Positions 1-5,895 of a DNA stretch of 8,255 nt are shown piece by piece. The position numbers were made by a program, and so were the translations under genes. Within the stretch, counting starts at the first letter, position 1, and each line of letters starts with the position of its first letter. The stretch is from JBQCEE01 sp051960575 (GTDB lineage: Bacteria; Actinomycetota; Actinomycetes; Mycobacteriales; Jatrophihabitantaceae): the NCBI RefSeq assembly GCF_051960575.1, contig NZ_JBQCEE010000336.1, positions 1-8,255 on the forward strand, in the 5' to 3' direction. The notes below the pieces were generated by a model that saw only the letters and a program-made list of their open reading frames with translations, was not told the origin of the DNA and searched no databases.

Positions 1-599
1 TCGGCGACTTCGTCGACCGCCGGCTCGGCAGCCTGGACATCAACCCGAACAGCGTGCGCTGGGACGCCCGCCGCCGGGCCGACGGCGAGTGGATCGTCCG
101 CGCCGGCTGGACGCACGGCGACGACGAGCACGCCGCCGAGTGGATCTTCCACCGCAGCACGCGCAGCGTGACCGCCGCCGACGCGGTGGGCGCCGAGGTG
201 CTCAGCGACCGCCCGCTCACCGCACCGCCGCAGCCGACCGGCCGCCTGGGCCTGCTCACCTCGGTCGCCCCGCCCGCGGAGGTGGTCGCCTTCCCGCCGA
301 TGCCGGACGCCGACACCGGCCCCGTGCCGGTCATCGAGGAGGTCTTCGACCAGGCCGCCTTCGAGGACGAGCCGGCCGTGAGCCACGAGCGGCTGCCCGA
401 CCCGGCCCTGCCCGTGCCGGCGATGAGCGCCCTGGCCGACGGGTCGGACGACTTCGGCACCCCGCCGCTGCCGCTCAGCCTCAGCGAGCCGAACCGGGTG
501 CGGCGTCCGGAGCGTCGTCGTGAGCCGTCACGCCAGGCCCGCACCAAGGTGCCGTCGTGGGACGACATCCTGCTCGGCGTGCGCCCGAAGGGCGAATGA
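1..599 (+). CDS. sepH: Septation protein SepH (DUF3071), C-terminal part, 5' end outside window
   Basis: This is the 3' portion of an open frame that enters from the left edge (first full codon at base 3) and stops with TGA at 597-599, giving about 198 visible residues. The first visible residues (GDFVDRRLGSLDINPNSVRWD) and the following stretch rich in Trp and charged residues (DGEWIVRAGW, EWIFHRSTRSV) match the end of the DUF3071 domain of SepH. After it comes a long Pro/Asp/Glu-rich, probably disordered linker, then a basic segment, and at the C-terminus the motif VPSWDDILLG (549-578), which is characteristic of the family. SepH is known in Streptomyces and mycobacteria as a cytoplasmic protein that binds FtsZ and promotes its assembly at division sites; its helix-turn-helix part would lie upstream of this window. 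A GTG at 54 is internal and is not the true start, because family homology extends upstream of it. Identification is strong; its expression cannot be judged from here. Confidence 0.88.
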   Translation, partial: GDFVDRRLGSLDINPNSVRWDARRRADGEWIVRAGWTHGDDEHAAEWIFHRSTRSVTAADAVGAEVLSDRPLTAPPQPTGRLGLLTSVAPPAEVVAFPPMPDADTGPVPVIEEVFDQAAFEDEPAVSHERLPDPALPVPAMSALADGSDDFGTPPLPLSLSEPNRVRRPERRREPSRQARTKVPSWDDILLGVRPKGE

Positions 600-628
600 C
601 CGCCCGCTGACCCGCTCCGGCGGCGTCC

Positions 629-656
629 TTCCGGCGCTCGGCGCGGCACGCCGGAA
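629..656 (+). terminator. Hairpin after sepH, possible U-tract-less terminator
   Basis: TTCCGGCG (629-636) and CGCCGGAA (649-656) are perfect 8-base complements around a 12-base loop. The hairpin starts 30 bases after the sepH stop. There is no T-run after it on the plus strand, so it is not a classical intrinsic terminator. Actinobacterial terminators often lack the U-tract, so a role in ending the sepH transcript is plausible but inferred. The rest of the 600-700 gap holds only the candidate promoter for the ABC genes. Confidence 0.4.
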
Positions 657-686
657 AACCATTCGCCCGTTGTCGTACCCCCGTCG

Positions 687-701
687 TACTGTCGATCAAC
701 G
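687..701 (+). promoter_or_regulatory. Candidate -10 box and near-leaderless start for the ABC operon
   Basis: TACTGT at 687-692 fits the actinobacterial -10 pattern TANNNT. The GTG start at 701 follows after 8 bases, so transcription would begin at or within about two bases of the start codon. No Shine-Dalgarno-like purine run is present just upstream of the GTG, which fits leaderless translation. A -35 box is weak at best (TTCGCC at 662-667, spacer 19). This is inferred from spacing only. Confidence 0.35.
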
Positions 702-2497
702 TGACCGCAGCGCAGCGACCGGAGGACGGGACGACCGGTCATACCGGCGGCGCGCTGCGCACGCTCGCGCGGTTGCGCCCCTGGCTGCGGCCCCACCGTC
801 GCGCCGTCGCCGTCATGATCGGCGCGGCGAGCGGCGCGATGCTGCTGCAGTCGCTCGTGCCGCTGATCGTCGGCCGGGTGGTCGACGGCCCGATCCGCCA
901 CCACGACACGTCCGGCGTCGTCTGGCTGTCCGGCCTCGCCCTGCTCTTCGGCGTGTGCGAGGCCCTGCTGTTCTTCGTCCGCCGCTACGCCATGGCCAAC
1001 GCCGCGCTCGGCGTCGAGAGCGACCTGCGCCGTGACCTGTTCGCGCACGTGCAGCGGCTGCCGGTGTCCTTCCACGACCGCTGGCCGTCGGGGCAGCTGC
1101 TGTCGCGGCTGACCACCGACCTGTCGACCCTGCGCCGCTTCACCGGCCTCGCCATGGTGTTCCTCGTCGCGAACAGCCTCACCTCATTGGTGGTGCTGAT
1201 GCTGCTGATCACCATCCAGCCGTGGGTCGGCCTGTTCGTGGCGGCCGCGATGCTGCCGCTCGTCGTCGTCACCCGACGCTTCGAGCTGCGCTACAGCCGC
1301 GACGCGCGGCGCGCGCAGGACCTCACCGGCGACCTCGCCACCGCGGTCGAGGAGTCTGCGCTCGGCATCCGCGTGATCAAGGCATACGGCCGACGGGTGC
1401 GCATGCTGCACGGCTTCACCGACCAGGCCGCCACCCTGCGCAACGCCGAGCTGACCAAGATCCGCACGCTCGGCCTGTTCTGGGCCGTGCTCGAGGGGCA
1501 CCCGCAGCTCATCCTCACCGGCGTCACCTTCGGCGGCGTGCTCGCCGTCGCGCACGGCGCGATGAGCGTCGGCGAGCTGGTCGCGTTCCTCACCATGTAC
1601 CTGCGGCTCATCTGGCCGATCATCAGCCTCGGCTGGCTGCTGGCCATGACCGAGGAGGCCGCGTCCGCGTCGCGCCGCATCTTCGAGGTGCTCGACACGC
1701 GTCCCACCATCGTCGACCCGGCCGAGCCGGCGACTGGTCGCGCGCGCAGTCTGCGCTTCGAGGGCGTGCACTTCGCGTACGCGGCCGACGACGGCCGCAC
1801 CGCGGTCGAGGTGCTGCGCGGCGTCGACCTCACGGTCGAGGCCGGCGAGACGATGGCGTTGGTGGGCTCGGTCGGCTCGGGCAAGACCACCCTCACCGCG
1901 CTGGTGCCGCGGCTCTACGACGTCACGGCCGGGCGCGTGCTGGTGGGTGACTTCGACGTGCGCGACCTCTCCCTGGACGAGTTGCGCAGCACCGTGAGCA
2001 CCGCCTTCGAGGACGCCACCCTCTTCTCGGCGAGCGTGCGCGAGAACCTCGTGCTCGGCCGGCCCGGGATCACCGACGACGACGTGGCCGAGGCACTGGC
2101 CGTCGCGCGCGCCGACTTCGTCCACGACCTGCCGTTCGGGCTCGACACCCGCATCGGCGAGCAGGGGCTGTCGCTGTCCGGTGGTCAGCGGCAGCGCTTG
2201 GCGCTGGCCCGTGCGGTGCTCGGGCGCCCGCAGGTGCTCGTGCTCGACGACCCGCTCAGCGCGCTCGACGTGCACACCGAGGCCCAGGTCGAGGCGGCGC
2301 TGCGCCGCGTGCTGCGCGGCACCACCGCACTCGTGGTGGCCCACCGCCCCTCGACCGTGCTGCTCGCCGACCGTGTGGCCCTGCTCGCCGACGGCCGGAT
2401 CAGTGCCGTCGGCACGCACTCCGAGTTGCTGGCCACCGTGCCCGAGTACCGCGACCTGCTCGCGCAGACCTCCGAGCTGGAAGAGAGCCGATCGTGA
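701..2497 (+). CDS. ABC exporter half-transporter (TMD-NBD), degenerate-site subunit
   Basis: A 598-residue fused permease/ATPase of the type I (ABCB-like) exporter family. The N-terminal half carries about six membrane segments between residues 35 and 320. The C-terminal half is the nucleotide-binding domain: Walker A G389-SVGSG-K395-T396, signature LSGGQ at 492-496, Walker B ending in D516, and H-loop H548. Two catalytic positions are altered: the residue after the Walker B Asp is D517 instead of Glu, and the Q-loop position is E437 (AFEDATLF) instead of Gln. In known heterodimeric exporters such as TM287/288 and BmrCD, one subunit has this kind of non-hydrolysing site. The next gene overlaps by GTGA and supplies the partner, so the pair should form one membrane pump. 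Lengths and order resemble Mycobacterium tuberculosis Rv1273c/Rv1272c. The substrate (drug, lipid or peptide) cannot be told. The GTG at 701 is chosen because the protein then begins as family members do; no Shine-Dalgarno supports it. Confidence 0.93.
   Translation: MTAAQRPEDGTTGHTGGALRTLARLRPWLRPHRRAVAVMIGAASGAMLLQSLVPLIVGRVVDGPIRHHDTSGVVWLSGLALLFGVCEALLFFVRRYAMANAALGVESDLRRDLFAHVQRLPVSFHDRWPSGQLLSRLTTDLSTLRRFTGLAMVFLVANSLTSLVVLMLLITIQPWVGLFVAAAMLPLVVVTRRFELRYSRDARRAQDLTGDLATAVEESALGIRVIKAYGRRVRMLHGFTDQAATLRNAELTKIRTLGLFWAVLEGHPQLILTGVTFGGVLAVAHGAMSVGELVAFLTMYLRLIWPIISLGWLLAMTEEAASASRRIFEVLDTRPTIVDPAEPATGRARSLRFEGVHFAYAADDGRTAVEVLRGVDLTVEAGETMALVGSVGSGKTTLTALVPRLYDVTAGRVLVGDFDVRDLSLDELRSTVSTAFEDATLFSASVRENLVLGRPGITDDDVAEALAVARADFVHDLPFGLDTRIGEQGLSLSGGQRQRLALARAVLGRPQVLVLDDPLSALDVHTEAQVEAALRRVLRGTTALVVAHRPSTVLLADRVALLADGRISAVGTHSELLATVPEYRDLLAQTSELEESRS
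2479..2487 (+). promoter_or_regulatory. Ribosome binding site for the second ABC gene, inside the first
   Basis: The purine run GGAAGAGAG lies within the last codons of the upstream ABC gene and ends 6 bases before the GTG at 2494. It supports that start and, with the GTGA overlap, translational coupling that would keep the two subunits in balance. Confidence 0.6.
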
Positions 2498-4392
2498 CCG
2501 AACCGTCGGCCGGCACGGAGGTCGTCGAGGGCCGCACCGCCGAGATGGCGGCCGCGCGTGACGCCGACCGCTGGCGTGGGCGCGTCACCGACGACGAGGC
2601 CGCCCGGCTGGCCGAGTCCACCGTGCCCCACGGCGTGGCGCACCTGCGGGTCGAGGCCCGCCGCCTGCTCGCCGACCTGCTGCGGCCGCACCGCCGCGCG
2701 GTCGCGGCCGTGCTGGTCATCGCGCTGCTGCAGGTGGCCGCGACCATGGCCGCGCCCTGGCTGGTCGGCGTCGCCATCGACACGTCGTTGCCACAGGCCA
2801 CGAAGGGGCAGTACGGGTCGCTGATCTCGGTCACGGTCGCGCTCGGCGGGTGCGCCGTGCTGTCCGGCTGGCTGCGCGCCGTCTTCGTGCTGCGCAGCGG
2901 TGCGGTCGGCCAGGAGGTGCTGTTCGACCTGCGCCGCCGCCTCTACGACCACCTGCAGCGACTCTCGGTCGCGTTCCACGAGCGCTTCACGTCCGGCCGC
3001 GTGATCAGCCGGCTCACCTCGGACGTCGACACCCTCAACGAGCTGCTCGACGCCGGCCTCGACGGCCTGCTCACCGCGCTGCTCAACATCGTCGCGATCG
3101 CGGTGCTGCTGCTGCTGCTCGACGTGCCGCTGGCGCTCATCGCGCTGGCCTCGCTCGTGCCGCTGTGGGTGCTCTACCGCTGGTTCTCGGCGCGGGCCGC
3201 CGCCGCGTTCACCCGCACCCGGGAGTCGGTGGCGACCCTGATCGTCAACATCGTCGAGTCGTTCAACGGCGTCCGGGCCGTCCAGGCGTTCCGGCGCGAG
3301 CAGCGCAACGACGCGATCTTCGCCGACCTCAACGACGACTACCGGCTGGCCAACGGGCGCACGTTCAAGCTGCACGCCGTCTTCGTGCCTGGTGTGACCC
3401 TGACGGGCAACGTCGCCACCGTGGCCGTGCTGCTCGTCGGCGGCCTGCGCGTCGCGCACGGCGGCCTGGACCTCGGCGTGCTCACCGCCTTCCTGCTCTA
3501 CCTGCGCCAGTTCTACGACCCCATGGAGGACGTCGCGGTCTTCTACAACTCGCTGCAGTCGGCGACCGCAGCGCTCGAGAAGATCGCGACCGTGCTGGCC
3601 GAGGAGCCGGGGGTGCCCGAGACCGTGGCCGCCTCGCCGCTGCCCACGCCGGTGCGCGGCGCGGTCGCGCTGCGCGACGTGCGCTTCGGCTACGACGCCG
3701 AGCGGCCGGTGCTGCCGGACCTCGACCTCGAGATCCCCGCCGGGCAGACCGTCGCCCTGGTGGGTGCGACCGGCGCCGGCAAGACGACGATCGCGAAGCT
3801 GCTCGCCCGCTTCTACGACCCGACGGCCGGGGCGGTCACCCTCGACGGCGTCGACCTGCGCCAGGTGGCCGACACCGAGCTGCGCCGGGCGGTCGTGATG
3901 ATCACGCAGGACGGCTTCCTGTTCTCGGGTTCGGTGGCGGACAACATCGCCTTCGGGCGTCCCGACGCGACGCGGGCCGAGGTCGAGGCGGCGGCGGAGG
4001 CGGTCGGCGCCGACGCCTTCAGCCGCGCGCTGCCCGACGGGTACGACACCGCCGTGCGCAAGCGCGGCGGCCGGCTCTCGGCCGGTCAGCGGCAGCTCGT
4101 GGCGTTCGCCCGGGCCTTCCTCGCCGATCCGGCCGTGCTCATCCTGGACGAGGCGACCTCGTCACTCGACGTGCCGACCGAGCGCGCGGTGCAGCGGGCG
4201 TTGCGGACGGTGCTCGCCGAGCGCACGGCCCTGATCATCGCCCACCGGCTGTCGACCGTCGAGTTCGCCGATCGTGTGCTCGTGCTCGAGCACGGCCGGG
4301 TGATCGAGGACGGCACGCCCGCCGACCTGATCCGCGCCGGCGACGGGCAGTTCGCCACGCTGCACGCCTCGTGGCGTGACTCGCTCGTCTGA
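2494..4392 (+). CDS. ABC exporter half-transporter (TMD-NBD), catalytic-site subunit
   Basis: A 632-residue fused permease/ATPase, the second half of the exporter. It has a cytoplasmic N-terminal extension of about 65 residues that the first subunit lacks, then about six membrane segments (roughly 70 to 350), then the ATPase domain. Walker A is G424-ATGAG-K430-T431, Q-loop Q472, Walker B D552 followed by the catalytic E553 (LDEATSSLD), and H-loop H584. Its signature is LSAGQ (528-532), not LSGGQ. In a heterodimer, its Walker A, Walker B and E553 would pair with the intact LSGGQ of the first subunit to form the hydrolytic site, while its own LSAGQ would face the degenerate site of the partner. 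It overlaps the upstream gene by four bases (GTGA). The length is close to that of M. tuberculosis Rv1272c (about 630 residues), which has been linked to fatty-acid transport; assigning that substrate here would be speculation. Confidence 0.93.
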   Translation: MTEPSAGTEVVEGRTAEMAAARDADRWRGRVTDDEAARLAESTVPHGVAHLRVEARRLLADLLRPHRRAVAAVLVIALLQVAATMAAPWLVGVAIDTSLPQATKGQYGSLISVTVALGGCAVLSGWLRAVFVLRSGAVGQEVLFDLRRRLYDHLQRLSVAFHERFTSGRVISRLTSDVDTLNELLDAGLDGLLTALLNIVAIAVLLLLLDVPLALIALASLVPLWVLYRWFSARAAAAFTRTRESVATLIVNIVESFNGVRAVQAFRREQRNDAIFADLNDDYRLANGRTFKLHAVFVPGVTLTGNVATVAVLLVGGLRVAHGGLDLGVLTAFLLYLRQFYDPMEDVAVFYNSLQSATAALEKIATVLAEEPGVPETVAASPLPTPVRGAVALRDVRFGYDAERPVLPDLDLEIPAGQTVALVGATGAGKTTIAKLLARFYDPTAGAVTLDGVDLRQVADTELRRAVVMITQDGFLFSGSVADNIAFGRPDATRAEVEAAAEAVGADAFSRALPDGYDTAVRKRGGRLSAGQRQLVAFARAFLADPAVLILDEATSSLDVPTERAVQRALRTVLAERTALIIAHRLSTVEFADRVLVLEHGRVIEDGTPADLIRAGDGQFATLHASWRDSLV

Positions 4393-4407
4393 GGCAGGCT
4401 GCCGATC

Positions 4408-4950
4408 ATGTCCGAAGCGAGCACGCCCACCGTCACGTTGCGGGGTCGCACCGACGCCGACCTGGACGCGATGTACGCGATCGCGAGTGAGCTCGACACG
4501 TGGGAGGAGCGCGGCCCGGAGGCCCCGGGGCCGCTCACCCGCGCCAGGTACGAGGCACGTCTCGCCCGCCATGCGGAGGCGGAGAACGGCGGCGACGTGG
4601 CGAGCTTCGTGATCGAGGCCGACGGCGAGTTCGCCGGCCGGGCCGACCTGTTCAACAGCGATCACCTCGCCCGGCACTGCGAGGTCGGCATCTCCCTGGC
4701 GGCCGCGGCCCGCGGCCGCGGGATCGGGACGGCCGCGATGCGGCTGCTCGTCGAGTTCGGCTTCGTCCGTCGCAACCTGCGTCGCATCCACCTCGAGGTC
4801 ATCGCGTCGAACGCCGCCGCGATCCGTGCCTACGAGAAGGCGGGCTTCGTGCACGAAGGCCGGTTGCGTGAGCACAGCTGGGTGCGCGGACGCTACGAGG
4901 ACGTCGTGCTCATGGGCATCCTGCGCTCGCAGTGGACGCCCACGGGTTAG
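4408..4950 (+). CDS. GNAT-family N-acetyltransferase (RimJ/RimL-like)
   Basis: A 180-residue GCN5-related N-acetyltransferase that would transfer the acetyl group of acetyl-CoA to an amine. The acetyl-CoA pyrophosphate loop is clear at residues 102-108 (R-G-R-G-I-G-T), preceded by the beta-strand CEVGISLAA. The C-terminal half has the family's VIASNAAAIRAYEKAGF block and ends with GRLREHSWVRGRYEDVVLMGIL, the layout of the Acetyltransf_3 (RimJ/RimL, SpeG-like) group. The ATG at 4408 is 15 bases after the second ABC gene's stop, with an AGG at 4396-4398 as a modest ribosome binding site, so it is probably co-transcribed with the exporter. Its acceptor (a protein N-terminus, polyamine or antibiotic) cannot be inferred. 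Its TAG stop overlaps the stop codon of the converging methyltransferase gene. Confidence 0.88.
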   Translation: MSEASTPTVTLRGRTDADLDAMYAIASELDTWEERGPEAPGPLTRARYEARLARHAEAENGGDVASFVIEADGEFAGRADLFNSDHLARHCEVGISLAAAARGRGIGTAAMRLLVEFGFVRRNLRRIHLEVIASNAAAIRAYEKAGFVHEGRLREHSWVRGRYEDVVLMGILRSQWTPTG

Positions 4951-5740
4951 TCGCAGAGGTGCGCGAAGGCCACCGCGCCGGCCGTCGCCACGTTGAGCGA
5001 GTCGACGCCACCGGCCATCGGGATGCGCACCAACCGGTCGGCGGCGCCCAGCGCCACCTCGGTGAGCCCTGGGCCCTCCGCGCCGAGCAGCACCGCCCAG
5101 CGCGCCGGCGGCACAACGTCGCGCAGCCGCGCGGCGGCCGCACGAGGCGTCATCGCGAGCAGCTCGAACCCCGCGTCGCGCAGCATCCGTAGTGCCGCGG
5201 GCCAGGGGTCGGACAGCGTCGCGAAGGGCACGCGAAGGGCATGGCCCATCGAGACGCGCACGCTGCGGCGGTACAGCGGATCGGCGCAGCGTTCGTCCAA
5301 CAGCACCGCGTCGACGCCGAACGCGGCAGCGTTGCGGAACAGCGCGCCGAGGTTCTCGAAGTCGTTCAGCCCTTCGAGCACCACGATCCGGCGCGAGCGC
5401 GCGAGCAGGTCGGGCAGGGCCGGCTCGGCGATCCGGTCGGCGGACGCGAGCACGCCACGGGTGACGCGGAAGCCGACCACCTGCGAGAGCGTCCACTTGT
5501 CGACGGCGTAGGCGGGCGCGTCGACCGCGGCCAGCGCCGGCGCGAGCACCTCGAGGCGTGCCGGCACGCCGATCACCGCCCGCACCGGATAGGGCGACGA
5601 CGCCAGCCGCTCGACCACGTTGACGCCCTCGGCGATGACGATGCCGCGCCGGTCAGGGCGCACATCGGCGTCGGTGAGGTCGCGGAAGTCGTCGAGCCGC
5701 GGGCGGCGGGATCGTCGACCACCTCGATGCGCACGGCCAC
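4947..5740 (-). CDS. SpoU/TrmH-family RNA 2'-O-methyltransferase, apparent 1-base frameshift near its start
   Basis: This gene encodes a SPOUT-fold enzyme that methylates a ribose 2'-OH in rRNA or tRNA using S-adenosylmethionine. The intact frame shows the N-terminal substrate-binding part (GIVIAEGVNVVERL) and the three SpoU motifs: motif 1 LNDFENLGALFRNAAAFG, motif 2 LLGAEGPGLT, and motif 3 VRIPMAGGVDSLNVATAGAV, which forms the knot and SAM site. The start is the problem. In a different frame, AGGAGGG (5744-5750) precedes GTG at 5740 and GTG at 5734, and reading from there gives MAVRIEVVDDPA, like the family's usual N-terminus. Adding one base near 5703-5704 would join this to the PRLDDFRDLTD of the main frame, giving about 264 residues. 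As written, the main frame can only be opened by a GTG at 5765, which adds an implausible Arg/Gly-rich leader, or by an internal GTG near 5663. It may be a sequencing error, a real inactivating mutation, or a gene using an internal start. The exact RNA target is unknown. Confidence 0.85.
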
Positions 5741-5743
5741 CGA

Positions 5744-5750
5744 CCCTCCT
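5744..5750 (-). promoter_or_regulatory. Strong Shine-Dalgarno of the methyltransferase gene
   Basis: On the minus strand the bases read AGGAGGG, an almost ideal Shine-Dalgarno. It lies 3 bases before the GTG at 5740 and 9 bases before the GTG at 5734. Both GTGs are in the same frame, which differs from the frame carrying the SpoU domain. It is the main evidence for where the gene was meant to start. Confidence 0.6.
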
Positions 5751-5771
5751 GGCCCCGCCCCTCACCCCGAG

Positions 5772-5815
5772 GATCTCGGGGAAACCCTCGTGGGAGCAGG
5801 GGTTTCCCCGAGATC
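5772..5815 (-). terminator. Perfect 16-bp stem-loop between the MFS and methyltransferase genes
   Basis: GATCTCGGGGAAACCC (5772-5787) and GGGTTTCCCCGAGATC (5800-5815) are perfect reverse complements around a 12-base loop. The structure lies 73 bases past the MFS stop and about 22 bases ahead of the methyltransferase Shine-Dalgarno. It can be the terminator of the marR-MFS operon (without a U-tract), a leader structure of the methyltransferase mRNA, or a copy of a dispersed palindromic repeat. Its symmetry would also let it act on either strand. The terminator role is the simplest reading but is inferred. Confidence 0.6.
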
Positions 5816-5817
5816 AT

Positions 5818-5895
5818 CGCGGGGCGGGGGCGCGGGTCGGGGACGCGGGTCAGGGGCGGCGGTCAGAGGTGCGGGGCGAAGGCGCGGGTCAGGCG
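5818..5895. repeat. Six degenerate 13-bp tandem repeats, G-rich on plus strand
   Basis: Units start at 5818, 5831, 5844, 5857, 5870 and 5883 and approximate the consensus CGCGGGTCAGGGG. Units 1, 2, 3 and 6 are close to it; units 4 and 5 have diverged. The last unit extends into the MFS gene, so it supplies that gene's stop codon (TGA, read from 5891 to 5889 on the minus strand) and last alanine codons. Six G-tracts of three or more lie within 5821-5856. Together with the hairpin, the repeats fill nearly the whole gap between the two genes. Confidence 0.6.

Noticed and set aside
54..56. GTG as the start of a short 181-residue gene
   Set aside because: The frame is open to the left edge and the upstream residues continue the SepH domain, so this is an internal codon of a truncated gene.
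3103..3120. Short run of CTG triplets in the second ABC gene
   Set aside because: It encodes a leucine run within a membrane segment using the preferred Leu codon; a by-product of composition and not a functional repeat.
1184..3459. Two long minus-strand open frames (1184-2419 and 2185-3459) opposite the ABC genes
   Set aside because: Their products are His/Gln/Arg/Asp-rich translations of the complementary strand, with no domain; the plus-strand genes have all ABC motifs in frame.
4162..5496. A 444-codon minus-strand open frame across the ABC end, GNAT gene and methyltransferase
   Set aside because: It reads in the wrong frame through the methyltransferase and antisense to the GNAT and ABC genes, with low-complexity Arg/Ala-rich product and no recognisable motif.
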